A DNA stretch of 45,788 nt from an uncultured Lachnospiraceae bacterium (GTDB lineage Bacteria > Bacillota > Clostridia > Lachnospirales > Lachnospiraceae): the NCBI GenBank assembly GCA_947589095.1, contig CANQBX010000025.1, forward strand, positions 1 through 45,788. The letters run 5' to 3'. The translations under genes were made by a program, and so were the position numbers. Positions 24,288-34,004 of the stretch are shown one piece after another (position 1 is the first letter of the stretch; every line of letters starts with the position of its first letter). The notes beneath the pieces were generated by a model. The model did not search any database and was not told where the DNA came from. It saw only the letters and a list, made by a program, of their open reading frames with translations.

Positions 24288-24809
24288 CATTTATACCCTT
24301 GATGATATCCGGTTTCCGGAATTTTCCAGCTTCTTTTTCATCACAAACGCAATAAAACGCGCCGGTCGTGCATTAATGTAGTGAACGGGTGATATACATT
24401 CCGCCCTGCCGGCGGCCCCTGTTAACCGGAATCACTATAACGCGAAAGGATCTTTTACGGACGAAAGATGCACCGGCCAAAGCCGGGTGAGGCAGAAAAT
24501 TTCATATAGAAGCTACTGTTTCAGAACAAAGCATAAAATCCTGAATGCATTACATTACGACCTCAATCACGCTTACCTTACGGCCGCGCCTGTACCCCCA
24601 GGCGCAGCCGCCAACATAAAACCGTATCCAGTCGGGAAGGTACCAATGACGATGAGATACAAAAGAAGGAAGCATACAAAAGACGATAGGGTACGAAAGA
24701 ATGCTGGCAGGAAGGAAAACACAGAAGGCGCGCCACTCATTCGTGACGCGCCCTTCTGTTTTCATGCGGGCCGGGCGCCGGCGGCTCCCTGCCTGTATTT
24801 TCGTCCCGT
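24288..24809. other. Gene-free interval upstream of the ATPase promoter
   Basis: The interval between the ATPase promoter and the end of the wall-binding protein gene carries no frame with a ribosome site. Frames of 71 and 141 codons across it have no domain and partly mirror the neighbouring gene. The visible elements are a terminator hairpin at 24714-24765 and one copy of the short dispersed element at 24759-24792. Confidence 0.55.
24714..24765 (-). terminator. Terminator of the wall-binding protein gene
   Basis: The stem ACAGAAGGCGCG (24721-24732) pairs with CGCG-C-CCTTCTGT (24747-24759) with one bulged base. T-runs lie on both sides, so it can act in both directions; it follows the minus-strand gene by about 50 bp. 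Confidence 0.6.
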
Positions 24810-25409
24810 TTACTGGATCATCGCGCCGTCGGCCCCCACGCGGTATCCGTCGGGAGTCGTTGTATTGACCAGCAAAGCGCCGAGCACGCCGTCCGACGAG
24901 GCATTGAAATAATACGCCTTGCCGTCGATGATCTGCCAGCCGGTTCGCATGGCGCCATAGGTACCGTCATCCACGGGGTTCAGATAGAACCGGTTGCCCC
25001 CGTCGACAAGCCAGCCGGTCTGCAAATGACCGGTCGGTGAAAAATAATACCAGCGCCCGTCTACGCAGTACCAGCCGTTGCTCAGCCAGCCGCCTCCCGC
25101 TCCGGAATACCACCAGCCGTCCGGATTATAATGCCAGCCCACACGGTAATACGCCCATTCCCAGTCATCCGCGAATTCATCCTCATAGCCGTCTCCGTAA
25201 TACGCGGACGTAAAGCTGTTGATCATCTGGAACGGATTGGGACCCTTCCCTTTAAAGCCCGGATAGGTGTAGACGTCTCCGATGCCTCTATTACCGGGTG
25301 ATGAGCCGCCGGAGCCGAGCGGGCCTCCCGCTGCGGAAACCGCCAGTACCGGCGTCAGGCACATTGCGGCCAGAACCGCGGCCGCTGTCAATCTCCTCCA
25401 TCTCTTCAT
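24810..25409 (-). CDS. Exported protein with cell-wall-binding (choline-binding-like) repeats
   Basis: A 199-residue secreted protein. A Sec signal peptide with a basic start (MKRWRRLTAAAVLA) ends near VSAAGG; a Gly/Ser-rich linker with the motif GGPLGSGG follows; the rest consists of aromatic repeats of about 20 residues (GWYCVDGRWYYFSPTGHLQTGW, in shortened form GW...W.YF...G), which bind wall polymers. No catalytic domain is attached. The ATG at 25409 lies nine bases after AGGAGG, which overlaps the end of proC; an in-frame TTG six bases earlier is possible. Coupling to proC is a matter of position; no shared pathway is apparent. Confidence 0.85.
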   Translation of the reverse strand: MKRWRRLTAAAVLAAMCLTPVLAVSAAGGPLGSGGSSPGNRGIGDVYTYPGFKGKGPNPFQMINSFTSAYYGDGYEDEFADDWEWAYYRVGWHYNPDGWWYSGAGGGWLSNGWYCVDGRWYYFSPTGHLQTGWLVDGGNRFYLNPVDDGTYGAMRTGWQIIDGKAYYFNASSDGVLGALLVNTTTPDGYRVGADGAMIQ

Positions 25410-25424
25410 CCTCAACGTCCTCCT

Positions 25425-26210
25425 CTACCCTCTCTTCTTCTGAATCGCCGTAAGCGCCTCGATCACCGCCGAACGGAACCCGCAGCGCTCCAGCGAAGCC
25501 ACGCCCGCGATCGTTAATCCTCCCGGAGAACAGACCGCGTCTTTCATCGCGCCGGGGTGGATCCCCGCCGCCTGCCACAGCTTTCCGGTCCCCACGACCA
25601 TCTGGCTTGCCAGCCGGTACGCTGTCTGACGCGGAAGCCCATGAAGCACCGCGCCGTCTGCCAGCGCCTCCAGGTACATGGCGGTAAACGCCGGACCGCA
25701 CCCGGCCAGGTCGCCCGCAATTCCGAACTGGGATGCCCCCAGGGTCTCCACCAGGCCCAGCTTTGAAAATATTTCTTTAAACCTCGCGAATTCCGCTTCG
25801 GTAAACGTATGCTTCTGCTCGCAGAGAATGACCCCTTCTCCGACCGATACCGGCGTATTCGGCATGATCGTCAGATGGTGGATGCCCTCCGGCAGAATCT
25901 CCTCCAGACGGTCGCAGCCGATCCCGGCTGCCACGCTGACCAGCATCTTTCCGCGCAGAAGCTCTCCGACAGGCGCCAGCACCTCCTCCACCAGATACGG
26001 CTTGACCGCCACGATCACCAGTTCGGATCGCTCCACCACTTCCGCCGCCGTCCGACAGGCCGTCGCGCCGCGGCTTGCCGCATTGGCCGCCAGCTTATCC
26101 CAGGTTGCGGCGCACGCATAAAGCTGCAGAGGCTCCGCCGCCTTTGTAAGAATCAGGCCGTCCGCCAGTGCCTGGGCCATGTTGCCGAAACCGATAAATC
26201 CGATATTCAT
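25425..26210 (-). CDS. proC: Pyrroline-5-carboxylate reductase
   Basis: Catalyses the last step of proline synthesis, NAD(P)H-dependent reduction of pyrroline-5-carboxylate. The 261-residue protein starts with the Rossmann motif IGFIGFGNMAQAL, has AVKPYLVEEVL, IMPNTPVSVGEG and the P5CR C-terminal signature KDAVCSPGGLTIAGVASLE. Length and motifs are complete. It lies between dnaJ (43 bp upstream) and the wall-binding protein, within the otherwise conserved dnaJ-prmA interval. Confidence 0.95.
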   Translation of the reverse strand: MNIGFIGFGNMAQALADGLILTKAAEPLQLYACAATWDKLAANAASRGATACRTAAEVVERSELVIVAVKPYLVEEVLAPVGELLRGKMLVSVAAGIGCDRLEEILPEGIHHLTIMPNTPVSVGEGVILCEQKHTFTEAEFARFKEIFSKLGLVETLGASQFGIAGDLAGCGPAFTAMYLEALADGAVLHGLPRQTAYRLASQMVVGTGKLWQAAGIHPGAMKDAVCSPGGLTIAGVASLERCGFRSAVIEALTAIQKKRG

Positions 26211-26253
26211 ACAATCCTCCCGCCTGTCCGGCCGCGCATTTCAACAGAGCCCT

Positions 26254-27423
26254 TTACTTAAAAAGGCCCTTTTTCTTTCTTCCCTCATCGCCGCCGTCGA
26301 TCTTTCCTGTCATCAGCTCGTCAAAACGCCGGAGAGCCTGCCGCTGCTCCTCGTTCATCCGCTCCGGCACCTGAACCACCAGCGTCACATAATGATCGCC
26401 GCGGATGTTCTTGTTGCGCACCGACGGCACGCCCTTGCCCTTCAGGCGCACCCGCGTGTCAGTCTGGGTGCCGGGCTTCACCTCGTATTCCACCTGGCCG
26501 TCCACCGTCTTTATGAGGATCGGCCCGCCCAGAGCCGCCCTCGCAAATGACACCGGAACCGTCGAATAGATATCCATATCCCGGCGGATAAAGATCGGAT
26601 GCTTGGATACCACGGCCTGCACCAGCAGATCGCCCCGCTCGCCGCCGTTAACGCCCGGCTCGCCGGCTCCTACGCTCCTCACGCTCTGTCCGTCGTCGAT
26701 GCCGGCCGGAATGGTCACCTTAAGCTTCTTTCTGCGGGTAATGTAGCCGGTACCGCGGCAGTCCGGACATTTCTCCCGGATGATCTGGCCGGTACCGTCG
26801 CAGTCCGGACAGGTGGATACATTCTGCATGGTTCCGAGAGGCGTCTGGCGGGTATACATGATCTTGCCCTTGCCGTTGCACTTGCTGCAGGTCTCCTTGG
26901 ATGTGCCGGCCCTGGCGCCGCTTCCGTGGCACGAGGAGCACTCCTCTTTATAATTGATCTCGATCTCCTTCTCGCAGCCGAATACCGCCTCCTCGAAGGT
27001 CAGACGTACGTTTGTCTGGACGTTCGCCCCCCGCATGGGGCCGTTATAGCGGGAGCCTCTCGAACTGCTGCGGCCGCCGCCGAACAGATCGCCGAAGATA
27101 TCTCCGAAGATATCTCCCATATCCGCTCCGTCAAACCCGCCGCCAAAGCCGCCGAAGCCTCCAAAGCCTCCGTAACCGCCGCCCGCGCCGCCGTCAAACG
27201 CCGCGTGACCGAACTGGTCATACTGCTTGCGCTTCTCCGGATCGCTCAGCACCGCGTAGGCCTCGGACGCTTCCTTGAACTTCTGCTCCGCCTCCGCGTT
27301 GCCCGGATTGGCGTCCGGATGATATTTCTTAGCAAGAACCCTGTACGCTTTCTTCAAAGCCGCGTCGTCCGCGTCCTTGGGTACGCCCAGGACTTCATAA
27401 TAATCTCTCTTGGTCTCTGCCAT
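26254..27423 (-). CDS. dnaJ: Chaperone DnaJ
   Basis: Type I Hsp40 that stimulates DnaK ATPase and delivers clients. The 389 residues contain the J domain with HPD ([10 protein letters not shown]), a Gly/Phe-rich linker (about 75-125), four CxxCxGxG zinc motifs ([32 protein letters not shown]) and the substrate-binding C-terminus. It is separated from dnaK by 195 bp with a strong hairpin. AAAGG lies about 13 bases before the ATG. Confidence 0.97.
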   Translation of the reverse strand: MAETKRDYYEVLGVPKDADDAALKKAYRVLAKKYHPDANPGNAEAEQKFKEASEAYAVLSDPEKRKQYDQFGHAAFDGGAGGGYGGFGGFGGFGGGFDGADMGDIFGDIFGDLFGGGRSSSRGSRYNGPMRGANVQTNVRLTFEEAVFGCEKEIEINYKEECSSCHGSGARAGTSKETCSKCNGKGKIMYTRQTPLGTMQNVSTCPDCDGTGQIIREKCPDCRGTGYITRRKKLKVTIPAGIDDGQSVRSVGAGEPGVNGGERGDLLVQAVVSKHPIFIRRDMDIYSTVPVSFARAALGGPILIKTVDGQVEYEVKPGTQTDTRVRLKGKGVPSVRNKNIRGDHYVTLVVQVPERMNEEQRQALRRFDELMTGKIDGGDEGRKKKGLFK

Positions 27424-27521
27424 ATGTTATGCTACCTTTCTCTCCCGCCCGTACGCGGGCTGTATCCGCATCCGGAAGACATCGCTTCGCGCTGCACCGG
27501 CGGTTTTACTTTACGCATAAC

Positions 27522-27562
27522 CGCAGAAAAGTGTTGTAGCCAATTATACAACACTTTCTGCG
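27522..27562 (-). terminator. Long stem-loop between dnaK and dnaJ
   Basis: Arms 27522-27538 and 27547-27562 pair over 16 bp with one bulged A, around a short loop, and a CTTTTCTG stretch lies within the distal arm. It may partly end or stabilise the dnaK message so that dnaJ is made at a lower level. It has no clean T-tail, so full termination is doubtful. Confidence 0.5.
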
Positions 27563-27618
27563 ATATGCTGTTCGGTCTGCCGCATGCTTAAGAAAATGCA
27601 GACGGCCCGCCCCGATAT

Positions 27619-29499
<1,881 letters not shown>

Positions 29500-29578
29500 G
29501 ATTTTTTCCTCCTACATATATATTTGAAATTTGAATATTTCCTTCGCCTATCGGCTCGCGCTCGCTAAGTGCTCACAG

Positions 29579-30358
29579 TCAGTTGGCTACCTGCACCATA
29601 CTGTGCCTTACGACTGTGTCGCGGTAGATGTACCCTTTCTGGAACTCCTGGGCGACTACGTTCTCGCCCAGATTCTCATCCTCCACATGCATCACAGCGT
29701 TGTGGAAGTTGGGATCAAAGGGCTGGCCTACGGCCTCGATGGGCTTTACGCCGGCTTCCTCCAGATTCTTGAGAAGCTGCTTGTAAATCATCTCCATGCC
29801 TTCGGCAAACGGCGTTCCTTTGACGTCCTCCGGAACGGCAGCCAGACCCCGCTCGAAGTTATCGATCACCGGAAGCATCCTCTCAATGATGCTTCTGGCT
29901 CCGACCTCGAACATAGCCGACTTCTCTTTCTCGGTACGCTTGCGGAAGTTATCGAACTCCGCCATCTGGCGCTTCAGCCGGTCGGTCAGATCCTCGATCT
30001 TCTGATCCTTCGGATCCTTCTTCTCTTTCTTCTTGCCGAAGACGTGCCATTTGCCGTCGGATGCCGGTTCCGGGCCGTCTTCCGCGCCGGATGCCTGCTC
30101 CGTCCCGGGTACGGTGCCTTCCGGATCCGCAGCGTCTCCCGCGGCACTTTCGGCGCCGCCGTCCGCTTCTCCGCTTCCGCCGTCTCCGGAAGCTTCCGCT
30201 TCCTGCCCGTCGGAGTCTTCCCCTGCGCCGGCCTGCCCGGCTACTTCTGAAGCCTCCACGACTTCCGCGTCGGCCCACCCGTCATCCTCCGCGGGTTCTC
30301 CGGTTCCGGCAGTACCCGGCTTTTCCTCATATATTTCCTCATGCTCTTTGCCTTCCAC
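29579..30358 (-). CDS. grpE: Nucleotide exchange factor GrpE with long acidic N-terminus
   Basis: GrpE releases ADP from DnaK. The conserved part begins near residue 118 (KIEDLTDRLKRQMAEFDNFRKRTEKEK) and ends with the beta domain (PFDPNFHNAVMHVEDENLGENVVAQEFQKGYIYRDTVVRHSMVQVAN). Ahead of it lie about 105 residues rich in Glu, Asp, Gly and Ala, longer than the usual disordered tail, followed by a basic KKKEKKD patch. The start codon is GTG at 30358, seven bases after the hrcA stop, with AGAGG within the end of hrcA; no ATG suits better. Confidence 0.95.
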   Translation of the reverse strand: MEGKEHEEIYEEKPGTAGTGEPAEDDGWADAEVVEASEVAGQAGAGEDSDGQEAEASGDGGSGEADGGAESAAGDAADPEGTVPGTEQASGAEDGPEPASDGKWHVFGKKKEKKDPKDQKIEDLTDRLKRQMAEFDNFRKRTEKEKSAMFEVGARSIIERMLPVIDNFERGLAAVPEDVKGTPFAEGMEMIYKQLLKNLEEAGVKPIEAVGQPFDPNFHNAVMHVEDENLGENVVAQEFQKGYIYRDTVVRHSMVQVAN

Positions 30359-30365
30359 GTCTTAT

Positions 30366-31400
30366 CTACCTCTCTTCTTTTTTAAAGGCGGTTTCCAGCT
30401 GGACCATCAGCGTTCGCAGCGTCTTAAGGACCTTCTCGTAGTCCATCCGCTTGGGTCCGATAATTCCTATGGTTCCACGGATGCCCTCGCCCAATTCATA
30501 ATTGGCCGTCACCACGCTGCAGTCCCTCATGGCCTGTACCGGTGATTCCTCCCCGATATAGACCTGAATACCGGTTCCGCCGTCGCCGTCCCCTGTATCC
30601 ACCAGATCCTTCAGAAGCTCCGTATGCTCCAGCGTCTGCAGAAGCTCGCTGGCTTTCTGGTTATCGCTCAGCTCCGGATATTTGAAAATGTTCGTCGCTC
30701 CGCTGGTATAGATCTGCAGATCCTCCGAATCCGCCCGGATCACCTCCGCCACCTGCTCGAGCACCAGATCCACCACGCCGGCGTGGCTTCCCGCCTGCTG
30801 CTTCATACGGCTGATCACATCCAGGTTGATCTCCCCGATCGTTAATCCGTTTAAATTGCTGTTCAGCAGGATATTCATATTCAGAAGCTCTTCGTCATTC
30901 GGAACATCATCCACATGAACGATGGAATTCTTGATCAGGTTTCCTTCCAGCACAGTTACGATCAGAAGCTTATCCGCATCGACCCGCGAGAGCTGGATAA
31001 ATTTCAGCTTATTCTCCTGATAGCGCGGGCCGCTGATCAGCGCGGCGTAATTGGTATCGTGCGCCAGCAGCTTGGCAAGCTTCTTAAGAACCGACTCCAG
31101 ACGGTCGATCCTCTGGATCATCAGTTCCTGAACCTCGGCCGCCTCACTGTCCTTCTCCAGAGTGATCTGGTCAACATAAAAGCGATAGCCTTTATCCGAT
31201 GGGATTCGTCCCGCGGAGGTATGGGGCTGTACGATGTAACCCATCTCCTCCAGATCGGACATCTCATTGCGGATCGTCGCGGAACTCCACTTATTATCCA
31301 CATATTTGGAAATGGTTCTGGACCCTACCGGTTCTCCGGTATCCATATAGTTCTTAATGATCGCCTTCAATATGGTGATCTTGCGCTCGTCCAGTTCCAT
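30366..31400 (-). CDS. hrcA: Heat-inducible transcription repressor HrcA
   Basis: HrcA binds CIRCE and represses the grpE-dnaK-dnaJ genes until GroEL is titrated by unfolded protein. The 344-residue protein has the winged helix (LDERKITILKAIIKNYMDTGEPVGSRTIS...SSATIRNEMSDLEEMGYI) and the GAF-like and dimerisation parts. I chose the ATG at 31400 with AAAGGAG seven bases before it; a longer frame would start inside the CIRCE element. First gene of the heat-shock operon. Confidence 0.97.
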   Translation of the reverse strand: MELDERKITILKAIIKNYMDTGEPVGSRTISKYVDNKWSSATIRNEMSDLEEMGYIVQPHTSAGRIPSDKGYRFYVDQITLEKDSEAAEVQELMIQRIDRLESVLKKLAKLLAHDTNYAALISGPRYQENKLKFIQLSRVDADKLLIVTVLEGNLIKNSIVHVDDVPNDEELLNMNILLNSNLNGLTIGEINLDVISRMKQQAGSHAGVVDLVLEQVAEVIRADSEDLQIYTSGATNIFKYPELSDNQKASELLQTLEHTELLKDLVDTGDGDGGTGIQVYIGEESPVQAMRDCSVVTANYELGEGIRGTIGIIGPKRMDYEKVLKTLRTLMVQLETAFKKEER

Positions 31401-31434
31401 ACTTCCGCTCCTTTCCATCGCTTTCTGAGGTTTG

Positions 31435-31461
31435 TTAGCACTCATCTGCTTCGAGTGCTAA
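31435..31461 (-). promoter_or_regulatory. CIRCE operator
   Basis: The element reads TTAGCACTC-N9-GAGTGCTAA, a perfect match to the consensus. It lies between the promoter and the hrcA start, where HrcA binding blocks transcription of the heat-shock operon. Confidence 0.98.
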
Positions 31462-31474
31462 TTCCTACGTTCTT

Positions 31475-31503
31475 ACTATATTACTTCCTCCAGTATTTGT
31501 CAA
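31475..31503 (-). promoter_or_regulatory. Sigma-A promoter of the hrcA operon
   Basis: On the minus strand TTGACA (31498-31503) and TATAGT (31475-31480) are 17 bp apart; the start falls just upstream of the CIRCE. Confidence 0.9.
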
Positions 31504-31592
31504 TACTTTTTTCCAAAATATTTTTCCGATACGTTTCCGCCCGCGTTTTCAATGCCATTTTCTTACGCTTTTCCTACAATTTCCTATATGAC

Positions 31593-31620
31593 TTGACTTT
31601 TAACACATTTGTAATATAAT
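31593..31620 (+). promoter_or_regulatory. Promoter of the first 3D-domain gene
   Basis: TTGACT (31593-31598), 16 bp and TATAAT (31615-31620) give a start near 31627 and a leader of about 45 nt. It lies back to back with the heat-shock promoter, about 90 bp away. Confidence 0.65.
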
Positions 31621-31672
31621 TGTAATTGGTAGAATTTCCTTAACTGAAGAAAATATGTGTGAGGTATGCACT

Positions 31673-32710
31673 ATGAGAATGAATTTACGTAAATACAGCT
31701 CCGGCGGCACCGGCGTCCGGTCCGCATGGAAATATGCGGCAGCCGCGCCTTTTGTTCTGGCGCTCGGTCTTGTCTGCAGCATTCCGGCCATGGCGGAGCC
31801 TACCGGGCACCTTGACTGGGCCAGCAGCCATACGATTGCCGGCTGGGCCTGGGACGCGGAAAAGCCCGGCGATACCATGGAGGTTACGATCGATATCGTT
31901 CCGAAGAACGCCAGGACAGCCGCCAGTACGCTGACCGTTGCCGCGTCGAGCTATGGCGGGGATCTGGTCTCCGGCTCCAACGACGGCAATCACGGTTTCT
32001 TCTGCCCCATAAACTGGGACGACTTATCCGGTGATTCCTTCACGATCACCGCCTATGTAGGGTCCGGGGACAAGAAGGTCCCTCTCAAAGGAACGATTTC
32101 CTATGATACTTCCGCGAAGGCCACGGTCCTGGCAGACGACCTGGCAGCACAGGGAGTAACGTTTGGTCCTCTCGGACCTCTCGGCCCTTTGTCCATAAGC
32201 AGCGCCGAAGCCGGCGCCGCTTCCAAGGATAAGACCGATACCGCGGACAGCCAGACGAAAGAGACCACGGAAAGCACCGCTTCCTCGAAGACGACGAAAG
32301 GAACAGGCGCCGCCTCTTCCGAAGGCAAAAGCTCCCAGTCGGGTCCCCTCGGTTCCATTTCGGATTCCGCTAAGGATGCCTCCGCGGAAGCTTCCACCGA
32401 ATCCGGCTGGAAGAAAGGCGCCTCCCTGGGAATTTACAAGATCACCGGCTACTGCAGCTGCTCCATCTGCTCCGGCGGCTGGGGCCTGACCTACAGCGGT
32501 ACCGTTCCCAGGGCAAACCACACGATTTCCGCCGATCTAAACGTTCTTCCGCTCGGAACGAAGGTTATGATCAATGGCATTGTCTACACGGTAGAGGATA
32601 AGGGCAGCAGCGTCAACGGCAATCACATCGACATCTACTGCGCCACCCACGAGGAAGCCGTGGCCTACGGCACGCAGACCGCGGAAGTATTCTCGGTCGT
32701 CGCTGAATAA
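31673..32710 (+). CDS. Exported 3D-domain protein (wall hydrolase-like), paralogue 1
   Basis: The 345-residue protein has a Sec signal peptide (cut likely after AMA), then an Ig-like module with HTIAGWAWDAEKP, a linker with FGPLGPLGPL, a low-complexity Ser/Thr/Lys/Glu stretch, and a C-terminal 3D domain (GYCSCSICSGGWG...SADLNVLPLGTKV...VEDKGSSVNGNHIDIY), a double-psi beta barrel named for three Asp residues, all of which are present. Such domains occur in MltA-type and resuscitation-factor-like wall enzymes. I chose the ATG at 31673, seven bases after GAGGT. The gene diverges from hrcA. Acting on peptidoglycan is likely but unproven. Confidence 0.85.
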   Translation: MRMNLRKYSSGGTGVRSAWKYAAAAPFVLALGLVCSIPAMAEPTGHLDWASSHTIAGWAWDAEKPGDTMEVTIDIVPKNARTAASTLTVAASSYGGDLVSGSNDGNHGFFCPINWDDLSGDSFTITAYVGSGDKKVPLKGTISYDTSAKATVLADDLAAQGVTFGPLGPLGPLSISSAEAGAASKDKTDTADSQTKETTESTASSKTTKGTGAASSEGKSSQSGPLGSISDSAKDASAEASTESGWKKGASLGIYKITGYCSCSICSGGWGLTYSGTVPRANHTISADLNVLPLGTKVMINGIVYTVEDKGSSVNGNHIDIYCATHEEAVAYGTQTAEVFSVVAE

Positions 32711-32792
32711 AATAATCTGCCTTACTTGCCTATATCCGAATAAATTTGGTATAAGCAAATTCAGCAGACGATCAACAATCTATTTCTTGCAT

Positions 32793-32825
32793 AAAAAGAG
32801 CGCCGGCGGCGCTCTTTTTAATTTT
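32793..32825 (+). terminator. Terminator of the first 3D-domain gene
   Basis: AAAAAGAGCGCC pairs with GGCGCTCTTTTT around GGC, followed by further T residues; the A-run on the other side makes it bidirectional. Confidence 0.85.
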
Positions 32826-33007
32826 TTCTTTGAGTATATCAAGAAGGCGCACTCCCTTCAGCCACGCATATATTGAAAACATTGTCCCCTCCAGACATAA
32901 AGAGGCCCTGCCGCCGCATATATTATTTACATGATATGCCGGCAGAGCGCCGCGCTTCCGCCCGCTATCGAAGGACATGGGAAATCTTTATGAAAGGACC
33001 GACATGC

Positions 33008-33958
33008 ATGATCCGAATTAGGAAAACGGCAGCCGCCCTGACGGCGGCTTTACTAATGACCGGCTTATGGACAACCCCGGCGGCGGCCGGCCAGCCGGAC
33101 GGCTTTCTGGAAGGCACGGACGGACACACGGTTTACGGATGGGCATGGGATCCCGACGCCGCCGATTCCGCAGCCGAAGTGCAGATCACCGTCAGAAATA
33201 CGGATGGCGGCCCGCTTCTTCTCACCCGGACCTGTTCCGCCGGACTGTACCGGGAAGACCTGCTGCATATGGGAGACGGCTGTCACGGATTTGAAGCGGC
33301 GCTGGAACTTCCGCCCCTTCCATACGGCTCTTACATCATCGAAGCATCCGTCCGCGGCGCTGTGCTTCCCGGCGCGCTGTACTGGCAGGGGAGTTCCTAT
33401 CCGATACAGAGCGAAAAACCGGTATCTGCAGATACTGCATCCCCGGTACAGCCTGAAGACCCGGCTCCGGCAGATATTACATACGGCCCGTTGGGGCCTC
33501 TGCGGACAGCTTCCGCCGAGACCGCCGGGGAATCTTCCGACGTCCTCTCCGCCGCAAACGCCTTTTCCACGGAAGCGGCGGCTGCTGTATCCTCCGGCCC
33601 CCTCGGCACGCTGACCGGCGCCCCGGCGTCCTTATCGGCCGCCCCCGCAGAGCCGCCGGCCCCATCGCTTATTCCGCTGGGCATTTTCCACACCACTGCC
33701 TACTGCTCCTGCCGCCGCTGTTCCGGCCGCTGGGGAAGGCTTACGAGTTCCGGCGCGATCGCCGTATCCGGACATACAGTGGCCGTCGATCCGAAAGTCA
33801 TCCCCTTCGGCACGAAGCTGATGATCGGCGGTACCATCTACACCGCGGAAGACGAAGGAAGCGGCGTCAACGGCCGTCACATCGACATTTACTGTGACAC
33901 CCACGCCGAAGCCGCTGCTTACGGCCTGCAGCGCAGGGAAGTCTATCTCGTTCCGTAA
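33008..33958 (+). CDS. Exported 3D-domain protein, paralogue 2
   Basis: A 316-residue paralogue of the preceding plus-strand gene with the same plan: signal peptide ending near PAAAG, an Ig-like module with HTVYGWAWDPDAAD, a linker with YGPLGPLRTA and later SGPLGTLTG, and a C-terminal 3D domain (AYCSCRRCSGRWG...VAVDPKVIPFGTKL...AEDEGSGVNGRHIDIY). The two copies differ widely in linker and module, so the duplication is old. I chose the ATG at 33008, nine bases after AAAGGA; in-frame starts upstream (32990 and earlier) would add residues ahead of a normal signal peptide. It converges on the GNAT-patatin gene 46 bp away. Confidence 0.83.
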   Translation: MIRIRKTAAALTAALLMTGLWTTPAAAGQPDGFLEGTDGHTVYGWAWDPDAADSAAEVQITVRNTDGGPLLLTRTCSAGLYREDLLHMGDGCHGFEAALELPPLPYGSYIIEASVRGAVLPGALYWQGSSYPIQSEKPVSADTASPVQPEDPAPADITYGPLGPLRTASAETAGESSDVLSAANAFSTEAAAAVSSGPLGTLTGAPASLSAAPAEPPAPSLIPLGIFHTTAYCSCRRCSGRWGRLTSSGAIAVSGHTVAVDPKVIPFGTKLMIGGTIYTAEDEGSGVNGRHIDIYCDTHAEAAAYGLQRREVYLVP

Positions 33959-34004
33959 CCTTCCGAACTGTCCCGCACGTACCGCGCGGCACTCGTATCC
34001 TTTC

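Noticed and set aside
24487-24912. Plus-strand frame of 141 codons in the gap near the wall-binding protein
   Set aside because: It has no ribosome site, its second half mirrors the real gene, and it crosses a terminator hairpin.
22345-25409. A recent mobile island carrying the ATPase and the wall-binding protein
   Set aside because: There is no integrase, transposase, attachment repeat or clear composition shift; proC in the same interval is a housekeeping gene.
29500-29578. Second CIRCE in the grpE-dnaK gap because of GAGCACTTAGCG
   Set aside because: Only a loose half-site is present and the second arm is missing.
32772-32978. Minus-strand frame of 68 codons between the two 3D-domain genes
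   Set aside because: It runs through the terminator of the first gene and has no ribosome site or recognisable feature.
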